Shown: positions 1 to 6,166 of the stretch, in pieces
Layout of the letters: each line of letters opens with the position of its first letter
Position numbering within the stretch: the first letter of the stretch is position 1
The notes under the pieces: generated by a model
Seen by the model: only the letters and a program-made list of their open reading frames with translations
Databases searched by the model: none
What the model was told of the DNA's origin: nothing
DNA from: JBLNDJ01 sp050261515
GTDB taxonomy: Bacteria; Acidobacteriota; Terriglobia; Bryobacterales; Bryobacteraceae
Assembly: GCA_050261515.1 (NCBI GenBank)
Contig: JBLNDJ010000033.1
Coordinates: forward strand, 1-7,483
Reading direction: 5' to 3'
DNA: 7,483 bases
Program-made: the position numbers and the translations under genes

Positions 1-2
1 CG

Positions 3-122
3 AAGGCGATGAAGAAACTCCGGGAACGTGTGCGAGAGTTGACCAGCAAGCGGCAAAGCGGGAAGAAAGTCGAGCAGATCATCGCCGAACTAACGCCCGT
101 GCTTCGCGGCTGGGGGAACTAA
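3..122 (+). pseudogene. C-terminal remnant of group II intron reverse transcriptase/maturase
   Basis: Reading from base 3 gives an open frame entering from the left edge. It encodes a basic segment (KKLRERVRELTSKR...) and ends LTPVLRGWGN followed by TAA (120-122). This matches the end of the group II intron maturase domain (GIIM/domain X), where family members read NPxxRGWxNYFR. The stop falls exactly at the conserved Tyr. The bases after it (att aga, then acg ggc after a one-base shift) still look like a worn FRTG. In intact proteins this domain binds intron RNA and assists splicing and retrohoming. No intron domain V/VI structure follows; the next gene starts 47 bp later. I infer a truncated, decayed intron ORF. 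The reverse transcriptase domains, if present, lie outside the window. Confidence 0.72.
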
Positions 123-156
123 ATTAGAAACGGGCTGGTGTAAGCCAGTACCGCGC

Positions 157-162
157 TAAACT
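157..162 (+). promoter_or_regulatory. possible -10 element for a leaderless start
   Basis: TAAACT lies 7 nt before the ATG at 170, so transcription would begin at or next to the start codon. No Shine-Dalgarno sequence is visible upstream of that ATG, which fits a leaderless mRNA. No good -35 is seen at the expected distance. The same hexamer occurs in the osmC/ppc divergent region. Weak evidence. Confidence 0.25.
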
Positions 163-169
163 TCTACCA

Positions 170-1042
170 ATGCGCCTCATGCTGTTCTGGATGGTTCCCA
201 TGCTGCTTTCCGCCGAGTTGAGCGTAGATCACGTCACCGTGGCCGGACGGGATTTAAAGCGGATGCAGGCGGCGCTTGGCGCGGTAGGGTTGCCGGTCGA
301 GTACGGCGGCACGCACGCGAACCACGCGACGGAGATGGCGATCACCAGCTTTCCGGACGGGTCGTATCTGGAGTTGATCGCGTTGCGGCCGGATGCGGAC
401 GCGGCAGCCGTCGCGGCGCATCCGTGGGCTGCATGGATGAAAGGCGACGCGGGCCCGTGCGCGTGGGCGGTGCGAGTAAAGGACATGGCGGCGGAGGTCG
501 CGCGGTTGAAGGCGGCGGGGGTGGAGGTGGGCGCTCCGGTGCGGAGCGGGCGCGAGCGGCCGGACGGCGTGCGGCTGGATTGGGAGACGGCGCGGGTGGG
601 CGCGGAGCCGAACGGCACGTTCTTTCCGTTTCTGATCCACGATTTCACGGAGCGGAAGGCGCGCGCATTTCCTTCGGGGAAGGCGGGGGCAAAGGACTTC
701 AGCGGCATCACGCGCGTGGTGATTGCGGTGCGGAGCCTGAAAGACGCGGTGGAGCGGTACAAGAAGGCGTATGGGCTGGGCGCTCCGCTTCAGCAGGTGG
801 ATCGGGAATTCGGCGCGCACCTGGCGCTGCTCGGGGGCACGCCGGTTGTGCTCGCTGCGCCGCTGACTTCGCAGACATGGCTGGCCGAACGGCTGGAGAA
901 GTTTGGTGAGGGGCCTTGCGCGTTCGTTCTGGGGGCGCGCAAGCCGGGGAAGTATAAGGCGGCTTCGGAGGCGCGCTGGTTCGGCACCGATATTTTCTGG
1001 TTCGACGAAGCGGCGTTGGGTTGGCGGCTGGGGTTTGAGTAG
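170..1042 (+). CDS. exported glyoxalase-like (VOC superfamily) protein
   Basis: 290 aa. Residues 1-15 form a hydrophobic stretch ending LLSA, a likely signal peptide, so the mature protein is probably outside the cytoplasm. From residue 19 (VDHVTVAGRDL) it matches the beta-alpha-beta pattern of the vicinal oxygen chelate fold, most like the Glyoxalase_3-type domain. His21 and Glu68 (in YLELI) sit where VOC proteins place metal ligands, and GGTHANHAT (46-54) adds His49 and His52. A second half-domain begins near 180 (ITRVVIAVRSLKDAVERY), giving the usual pair of modules, but it lacks an obvious second His/Glu pair. The substrate is unknown; VOC members include isomerases, dioxygenases and resistance proteins. 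The ATG at 170 is preferred because the hydrophobic leader needs it; ATGs at 179, 191 and 200 would shorten it. There is no ribosome binding site. Its stop lies 3 nt from the stop of the convergent TPR gene, with no terminator between them. Confidence 0.85.
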   Translation: MRLMLFWMVPMLLSAELSVDHVTVAGRDLKRMQAALGAVGLPVEYGGTHANHATEMAITSFPDGSYLELIALRPDADAAAVAAHPWAAWMKGDAGPCAWAVRVKDMAAEVARLKAAGVEVGAPVRSGRERPDGVRLDWETARVGAEPNGTFFPFLIHDFTERKARAFPSGKAGAKDFSGITRVVIAVRSLKDAVERYKKAYGLGAPLQQVDREFGAHLALLGGTPVVLAAPLTSQTWLAERLEKFGEGPCAFVLGARKPGKYKAASEARWFGTDIFWFDEAALGWRLGFE

Positions 1043-1045
1043 GGG

Positions 1046-1696
1046 CTAGAACCGCGAGCCGGTCAGCTTTACGTCGGCGCGTGCCCAGGCTTTTGTGAAC
1101 ATGCGGTCGGTCTCGGAGGCTTCGTTCTCCTTGCCCTGCGCGCGCAGGGCCCGGGCTAGTCCGGCGAGCGACCAGCCGTTGGCGCGATGGCGGTTGAGAT
1201 CCTCGCGATACACGCGCTCGGCATCGGCGGGGCGGCCTGCCGCGAGCAGCGCGTGCGCGAGATACTGCCGCGGGGGAAGCGGCCAGTCCGGCGGCTCGCT
1301 GTAGAGCAGCGCATCCTCGGTCTCGACCGCTCGCAGGTACGCCGCGGCCGCGCGATCGGCTTCGCCGGCCTTCTCGGCGATGTCGCCTTCGAGCATCGCC
1401 TGCGCGATGGCCGCGAGCGTCGCGAGCGGGTTCAGGCCGAACACGCGAATCTCCTTGAGCGAGGGCTCGGCGGCGAGCGCGCGCAGACGCTCGAGTTCGG
1501 CGTGCGCTTCGGTGGGCTTCGCAGTCGCGGAAAACGCGAAGCCGCGGGCGAAGTGCCACATCGCTCTCACGAACACCTGGTCGTGCGGAGGCTCGGGCTC
1601 GGCGAGAATCGCATCCCACCGGCCGAAGCGAACCATGGTGAGCGGGGGCATGGTCTTCACCAGCAGCGCGAGGCCGAGGACGGGCTCCTGCATCAT
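1046..1696 (-). CDS. C-terminal part of frame-split TPR protein
   Basis: 216 codons if read from the ATG at 1696-1694. This frame carries the rest of the TPR protein begun at 2694. Residues 1-35 (MMQEPVLGLALL...MVRFGRWDAIL) read as the usual continuation of the family. TPR-like helix pairs follow: FVRAMWHFARGFAF (42-55), a pair around 63-75, AGEADRAAAAYLRAVE (110-125), and AAGRPADAERVYREDLNRH (152-170) leading to GWSLAGLARALRAQGKENEA (174-193). The ATG overlaps the upstream TGA as ATGA, so coupled re-initiation is formally possible, but no Shine-Dalgarno sequence precedes it and the segment has no signal peptide of its own. A single missing base joining TTP to MMQEP would give one protein of about 549 aa. 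I therefore read this as the 3' part of a frameshifted gene, or of an assembly error, rather than a separate gene. Confidence 0.7.
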   Translation of the reverse strand: MMQEPVLGLALLVKTMPPLTMVRFGRWDAILAEPEPPHDQVFVRAMWHFARGFAFSATAKPTEAHAELERLRALAAEPSLKEIRVFGLNPLATLAAIAQAMLEGDIAEKAGEADRAAAAYLRAVETEDALLYSEPPDWPLPPRQYLAHALLAAGRPADAERVYREDLNRHRANGWSLAGLARALRAQGKENEASETDRMFTKAWARADVKLTGSRF

Positions 1697-2694
1697 GGCG
1701 TGGTCGTGCGCGTCGCCACTTTGCGCGCGGCTTCGAGCGCGTCGGCGGCGCGTCCCTCCATCGCGAGCGCCGCGTGCATGAAGTGAATGTTGTGAGGATA
1801 GTAAGCCGCGGGGTAAATTCCTTGGGCGCGGCACTGCGTTATGTAGTCTTCGTCCGCCGCGATCGCTTTGATGTTGGCCGCGACGGCGTCCGAGTAGCGG
1901 CCCACGCGCATGTAGATGTGCCCGGGCATGTGGACCAGATGGCCCGCGCCGGGGACGAGCGCGCCGAGGCGGTCGGCGGCGGGCACGGCGGCGTCCACCT
2001 CGGCGGAAGCCTCCATCAGGTGTATGTAGAAGTGGTTCGCGCCGGGGTGGTTCGGATGCGCGCGGAGCGTCTTTTCGAGCGCCGCGCGCGCTTCGCCGAT
2101 GCCGGGCTTCGGCGCGCCGCTCCTGGTCCAGTAGTCCCATGGCATCGTGTTCATGACCGCGTCGGCGTAGAGCGTGGCGACGTCGGGGTCGCTGGGAAAG
2201 GCGGCGTAGGCCTTCGCCATCGCACGCGCGTACGCCGCGTTGAGCGCGTCGCGGTTCGCTTCGCCCGGAGTGAAACGCGCGGCGATTGCATTGATGAGCG
2301 CCCGCTCCTTCGCGTTCGCGCGCGAGCGCCGCTCGACGGCCGCGGCGGCCGCGGCCTGGCCCTGCTCCTCGCGGTCCGGGCCGATGGCGAAATCGTTGAT
2401 GTTGGGGGCGAGCGCGAGCGCCTGCCCCCAATACGCCATCGCGCATTGCGGATCGATGCGCGCCGCCTCGCGGAACGATCGGACCGCCTCGGCGTGGTTG
2501 AACCCGTAGACGAGCGTGAGCCCCTGGTTGACGAAGGCCTGGGCGGTCTTGGACCTTGTCGAAATCGGGAAGCGCAGATCGCCCAGATTCTTCAGCTTCG
2601 GCGCGAGGCGCCCGTCGCGCGTGGTGTGCGCCTGCGGCCAGGCCGCGGGCGCGAGCGCGAGCAGGCAGGCGGAGAGGGGGGCGATGCCGCGCAT
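1693..2694 (-). CDS. secreted histidine-rich TPR protein, N-terminal part (frameshifted)
   Basis: 333 aa to the TGA at 1695-1693. The N-terminus MRGIAPLSACLLALAPAAWPQA is a signal peptide, so it should be exported. A TPR-type helix pair is clear at 50-92 (AFVNQGLTLVYGFNHAEAVRSF, then AARIDPQCAMAYWGQALAL). Residues 213-307 hold ten histidines in paired spacing: HPNHPGANHFYIH, GHLVHMPGHIYMRVGRY and HNIHFMH. I remember this pattern as conserved in uncharacterised bacterial TPR proteins; a metal-binding role is only inference. The frame runs into TGA just after AARKVATRTTTP, while the -1 frame continues the same protein. The start is well supported: AGGAAG (2706-2701) lies 6 nt before the ATG, inside the end of the osmC gene, whose stop is only 3 nt upstream, so the two genes are translationally linked. 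Function unknown. Confidence 0.8.
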   Translation of the reverse strand: MRGIAPLSACLLALAPAAWPQAHTTRDGRLAPKLKNLGDLRFPISTRSKTAQAFVNQGLTLVYGFNHAEAVRSFREAARIDPQCAMAYWGQALALAPNINDFAIGPDREEQGQAAAAAAVERRSRANAKERALINAIAARFTPGEANRDALNAAYARAMAKAYAAFPSDPDVATLYADAVMNTMPWDYWTRSGAPKPGIGEARAALEKTLRAHPNHPGANHFYIHLMEASAEVDAAVPAADRLGALVPGAGHLVHMPGHIYMRVGRYSDAVAANIKAIAADEDYITQCRAQGIYPAAYYPHNIHFMHAALAMEGRAADALEAARKVATRTTTP

Positions 2695-2697
2695 GGT

Positions 2698-3270
2698 TCA
2701 CTTCCTCTCGCAGGCTACCGTGACGGGAACGCCGTGCGTCAGCGAGTCGAACACCGGCGACGCGTTCGGGCCCAGGCGGCAGATCTCCTGCAACTGCTCG
2801 TCACTCACGTCCGCCTTGATGCGGAACGACATGCGGATGCCCTGGTATCCGTTGCGAATGTTCTTGTCGAGGCCCAGGAATCCGCGCAGGTCAATGTCGC
2901 CCTCGACGGTCGATTCCACTTCTTCGATCGCGATTCCGCGCGCGGCCGCGTGATACACCATCGATGTGGTGACGCACGATGCGAGCGCGTGGAGCAGGTG
3001 CTCGACCGGGCTCGCGCCCTTATCCGTGCCGAGCAAAACGGCGGGCTCGTCGGCATCGAGCACGAACGGCACGGTATGAGAGATGTCCTGCTGGATTCCA
3101 TGAAAATCGGTGACGGTGGAGCGATTGTGGCCCGCGTCCACCCACTGGTTGCGGATCCGCAAACTAAACCTCGCGATTCCGGGCGTGGCTTTGACGGCCT
3201 CGACGGTCTGGAAAAGTCCATCAACGTTCACGCCGTTGACGGTCTGCGTAGGTTTCGGCTGTGTGCTCAT
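2698..3270 (-). CDS. OsmC family protein (probable organic hydroperoxide reductase)
   Basis: 190 aa. The OsmC/Ohr signature is plain: GASPVEHLLHALASCVTTSMVYHAAARGI carries the first cysteine (Cys99) and LQEICRLGPNASPVFDSLTHGVPV the second (Cys164), a 65-residue spacing like the catalytic pair of OsmC. In the family these cysteines reduce organic peroxides in the cytoplasm, forming a disulfide that is recycled by lipoyl or thiol donors. The protein is longer than classical OsmC/Ohr (about 140 aa) because of an N-terminal extension, as in a common longer subfamily; it has no export signal. The start is the ATG at 3270-3268: GAGAGGGG (3284-3277) is 6 nt upstream of it, whereas the in-frame ATG at 3276-3274 directly abuts that sequence. 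The gene leads a leftward unit with the TPR gene 3 nt downstream and is divergent from ppc. A third cysteine (Cys187) sits at the C-terminus. The exact substrate is not shown by the sequence. Confidence 0.93.
   Translation of the reverse strand: MSTQPKPTQTVNGVNVDGLFQTVEAVKATPGIARFSLRIRNQWVDAGHNRSTVTDFHGIQQDISHTVPFVLDADEPAVLLGTDKGASPVEHLLHALASCVTTSMVYHAAARGIAIEEVESTVEGDIDLRGFLGLDKNIRNGYQGIRMSFRIKADVSDEQLQEICRLGPNASPVFDSLTHGVPVTVACERK
2701..2706 (-). promoter_or_regulatory. ribosome binding site of the TPR gene
   Basis: AGGAAG on the minus strand lies within the last codons of the osmC-family gene and 6 nt before the TPR gene ATG at 2694. It fixes that start and indicates coupled translation of the two genes. 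Confidence 0.65.
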
Positions 3271-3276
3271 AAACAT

Positions 3277-3284
3277 CCCCTCTC
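3277..3284 (-). promoter_or_regulatory. ribosome binding site deciding the osmC-family start
   Basis: On the minus strand GAGAGGGG is followed by ATGTTTATG. The second ATG (3270-3268) sits at a proper 6-nt spacing; the first (3276-3274) touches the purine run. This favours a 190-aa product over 192 aa. Confidence 0.6.
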
Positions 3285-3291
3285 TGATTGG

Positions 3292-3319
3292 TTGCGGCAG
3301 CGCCGCGTATGTCTAAACT
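3292..3319 (+). promoter_or_regulatory. candidate rightward promoter for ppc
   Basis: TTGCGG (3292-3297) and TAAACT (3314-3319) are separated by 16 nt, a plausible sigma-70-type pair. Transcription would start near 3326, leaving a leader of about 77 nt before the ppc ATG at 3403. The -10 overlaps the candidate leftward -10 on the other strand. This is motif matching by eye only. Confidence 0.35.
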
Positions 3320-3340
3320 GTAACGCGCGCCGGATGCGAA
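3310..3340 (-). promoter_or_regulatory. candidate leftward promoter for the osmC-TPR unit
   Basis: On the minus strand TAGACA (3315-3310) could be a -10, with a weak TTCGCA (3340-3335) 19 nt further upstream. The start would fall near 3303, giving a leader of about 33 nt that contains the GAGAGGGG ribosome binding site. The -35 and spacing are poor, so confidence is low. Confidence 0.3.
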
Positions 3341-3402
3341 AAGTGGCTCGCGCCCGGCAGTGAGTGGGGTGGTCGGCTGGGCCTCTACGCCGACCTGCTC
3401 CT

Positions 3403-6162
3403 ATGAAACACTGGTCTCAGATGCTCCCAGACCACGCACCGCTCACCAGCCGCGACCTGTTGCACATCGGTTTTGAAAAATGGGACGAAGATTTCCGGTT
3501 TCTGCTCGAGTGTTTTCGAGCCATGCTGACCTCGATAGGGGAGCCCTCGCTGGGGCGGCTGGTCGAGCAGGCGTTCCGCGTGATGCCCGAACCCGGAGAG
3601 CGCATCCCGGCGCGCGGCCCGCAGGCGCTGTCGGTCGCGTTCCAGTTGCTGAACATGGCGGAGGAGAACACGTCGAACCAGGTCCGCCGGATGCGCGAGA
3701 CCGAGCTCGGTCCGGCGAGCGAGCCCGGCACGTGGCCCCATCAACTCGAGGCGCTGCGCAACGCGGGTTTCGACGCGGCGGTGCTCGGGCGGGCCATGGA
3801 GCGCATCCGCGTCGAGCCGGTTTTGACTGCTCATCCGACCGAAGCGAAACGCTCCACCGTGCTCGAGCATCACCGCGAGCTGTACCTGCTGCTGGTCGAA
3901 CGCGAAAGCCGCATGCGCAGCCCGATGGAGCACGAAACGCTCCGGCGGCGCATCGAGGCCGCGCTCGAGCGGCTGTGGCGTACCGGCGAGATTCACGTTG
4001 AGCCTCCCGACGTGGAATCGGAGCTGCGGAACACGGTCTACTACCTGACGAACGTCTTCCCCGACGCGCTGCAACTGCTGTCAGACCGCTTCCACTACTC
4101 CTGGGAGTGGGCCTTTCCGGGGGCTGCGCCCGCGCGCGAGCCGCGCGTGTCTTTCGGAAGCTGGGTGGGGGGCGACCGCGACGGACATCCGTTCGTCACG
4201 GTGGATGTCACTCGGCACACGCTCGAATTGATGCGAGCCGCTTCGCTGCGGCTTCTGCGGCGGCAACTCGAGCCGCTGGCGGGGAAGCTGAGCCTGGCGG
4301 ACCAGCTTCAGGCGCCGCCGCCATCGCTGCTCGAGTGGATTCGCGCGACCGCCGCGATGTTAGGTGAGGAAGGCCGCTCGGCTGTCGAGCGCAATCCGGG
4401 CGAGCCGTGGCGGCAGAGCGTGAACCTGATGCTGGCCCGCCTGCCGCGCGAGGGCGAGATGCGGCCGTACGGCTACACGCGCATCGAAGAGCTCCGTGAG
4501 GACCTGCTCGTGCTGGCAGCGTCGCTCGAAGACGCCGGGGCGGGCCGCATCGCGCGCGCCGACCTGGCGCCGGTCGCCCGCGCCGCCGAGACGTTCGGGT
4601 TCCACCTCGCGACGCTCGACATACGGCAGAACAGCGACGTTCACGACCGCGCCGTCGCGCAGTTGCTCGCCATTGCGGGGCTGGACGGCGCGGATTATCC
4701 GCTGTGGGACGAGAGCCGGCGCCTGGAGTTTCTCAACCGCGAACTGCGCTCGCCGCGCCCGTTCGCGCTCTCGACCACCGAGCTTCCGCAGGAAGCGGGC
4801 GATGCGGTAGGTGTGCTGCGCCTGGTGCGCGAATGGACCGGGGAGCACGGGCATCACGGCATCGGGTCTCTGATCGTAAGCATGACGCGCGGCGTTTCCG
4901 ACCTGCTCAACGTCTACGTGCTGGCGCGCGAAGCGGGCCTGGTGCGGAGCACGCCGGACGGGCTCGTTTCCGAAATCGCGGTGACGCCGCTGTTTGAGAC
5001 CATCGAGGACCTGGAGCGCAGCGCGCGCGTGCTGGCCGGGTTCCTCTCGCATCCGATGGCGATGCGCACGCTGCGCTACTTGCAGCGCCGCGACGGGCGC
5101 GAGCGGCCCCTGCAGGAAGTGATGGTCGGCTACAGCGACAGCAACAAGGACGGCGGCATTCTGGCGAGCCAGTGGTTTCTGCGGAAAGCGCAGGCGGAGA
5201 TGGCGGCCGTGGCGCGCGAGGCGGGCGTCGAGCTGCGGTTCTTCCATGGACGCGGCGGAACCATCGGCCGCGGCGCGGGGCCGACGCACGTGTTCCTCGA
5301 GTCGCTGGCGGCGGGCACTTTGCAGGGCGAGCTGCGCGTCACCGAACAAGGCGAAGTGATTTCGCAGAAGTATGCGAACCGGCTGACCGCCGCACAGCAC
5401 CTGGAGCGGCTGCTGGCGGGCGTCACGCGCTGGACGCTGATGCACGGCTGCGATGCGCGCTGCGAGCCGCATCCGGCCGAGGCGGTCTTTGAGCGCGTCG
5501 CGCTGGCGAGCCGCGAGACGTACCGGCGGCTGATCGACGCCGAGGGCTTCGTCGAGTTCTTCTCCCAGGCGACGCCGATCGACGCGATCGAATCGAGCCA
5601 CATCGGCTCGCGCCCGCCGCGACGCACCGGCAAGCGGACCATCAAGGACCTGCGAGCGATCCCGTGGGTGTTCAGTTGGAGTCAGGCGCGCTTCAATGTG
5701 CCCGGCTGGTTCGGCGTCGGCAGCGCGTTCGACCACGTGCGCCGCACCGACCCGGGGGCGTGGGACCTGCTCTACCGGGCGGCGCGCGACTGGCCCTTCC
5801 TCTCTTACCTGCTCCACAACGTGGAGTTCAGCGTGGAAGCCGCGGACCCGGGCATCATGGCCGAGTACACGGCGCTGGTCGAGGACGAAAAGATCCGCAG
5901 CCGCACGCTGGGGCGAATCCTGGAGGAATATGAGAGGACGAAGGAGGTGCTGGCGGCCTTCTTCGGGCGGGATATGGAAGCGCGGAGGCCGCGCCTCGTG
6001 AAGGCGATCGCGCTGCGCCGCGAGGCCCTGCTGCGTCTGCACCGCGAGCAGATCGCGCTGCTGCGGGAGTGGCGCGTCGCGCCGGAGGAAGCCGGCCGCA
6101 TTCTGCCCTCGCTGCTCGTCACCGTGAACGCGATCGCGGGCGGACTGAAGACCACGGGGTGA
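3403..6162 (+). CDS. ppc: phosphoenolpyruvate carboxylase
   Basis: 919 aa from the ATG at 3403 (E. coli Ppc is 883). The enzyme carboxylates PEP with bicarbonate to oxaloacetate and phosphate in the cytoplasm, refilling the TCA cycle. Motifs in order: VLTAHPTEAKRST with catalytic His144; GGDRDGHP (256-263, where many relatives have GNP); FHLATLDIRQNS (400-411); GYSDSNKDGG (576-585); FFHGRGGTIGRGAGP (613-627) with the catalytic His and Arg; SRPPRR (736-741); then LRAIPWVFSWSQAR. All catalytic motifs are intact. The C-terminus reads KTTG instead of the usual R/QNTG, and the Lys of the family's aspartate-inhibition site appears to be Ala814. The start is uncertain: a GTG at 3364 would add 13 residues without family-like sequence, and neither start has a clear Shine-Dalgarno. 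The gene is divergent from the osmC unit, and the next gene follows after 4 nt. Confidence 0.97.
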   Translation: MKHWSQMLPDHAPLTSRDLLHIGFEKWDEDFRFLLECFRAMLTSIGEPSLGRLVEQAFRVMPEPGERIPARGPQALSVAFQLLNMAEENTSNQVRRMRETELGPASEPGTWPHQLEALRNAGFDAAVLGRAMERIRVEPVLTAHPTEAKRSTVLEHHRELYLLLVERESRMRSPMEHETLRRRIEAALERLWRTGEIHVEPPDVESELRNTVYYLTNVFPDALQLLSDRFHYSWEWAFPGAAPAREPRVSFGSWVGGDRDGHPFVTVDVTRHTLELMRAASLRLLRRQLEPLAGKLSLADQLQAPPPSLLEWIRATAAMLGEEGRSAVERNPGEPWRQSVNLMLARLPREGEMRPYGYTRIEELREDLLVLAASLEDAGAGRIARADLAPVARAAETFGFHLATLDIRQNSDVHDRAVAQLLAIAGLDGADYPLWDESRRLEFLNRELRSPRPFALSTTELPQEAGDAVGVLRLVREWTGEHGHHGIGSLIVSMTRGVSDLLNVYVLAREAGLVRSTPDGLVSEIAVTPLFETIEDLERSARVLAGFLSHPMAMRTLRYLQRRDGRERPLQEVMVGYSDSNKDGGILASQWFLRKAQAEMAAVAREAGVELRFFHGRGGTIGRGAGPTHVFLESLAAGTLQGELRVTEQGEVISQKYANRLTAAQHLERLLAGVTRWTLMHGCDARCEPHPAEAVFERVALASRETYRRLIDAEGFVEFFSQATPIDAIESSHIGSRPPRRTGKRTIKDLRAIPWVFSWSQARFNVPGWFGVGSAFDHVRRTDPGAWDLLYRAARDWPFLSYLLHNVEFSVEAADPGIMAEYTALVEDEKIRSRTLGRILEEYERTKEVLAAFFGRDMEARRPRLVKAIALRREALLRLHREQIALLREWRVAPEEAGRILPSLLVTVNAIAGGLKTTG

Positions 6163-6166
6163 TCGC

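Noticed and set aside
1030..1060. Bidirectional terminator between the convergent genes
   Set aside because: Only 3 nt separate the two stops, and no hairpin with a T run is visible.
1697..2701. Upstream part of the 551-codon minus frame (2701-1046) as a single protein
   Set aside because: Before about 1697 its translation is Arg/Gly-rich noise, while the alternate frame carries the signal peptide and TPRs. Only the part after the frame change is real coding sequence.
1774..3363. Long forward open frame (529 codons) opposite the TPR and osmC-family genes
   Set aside because: Rich in Arg/Gly/Val repeats with no recognisable domain. It lies antisense to two genes with clear motifs and ribosome binding sites; long shadow frames are expected at this GC content.
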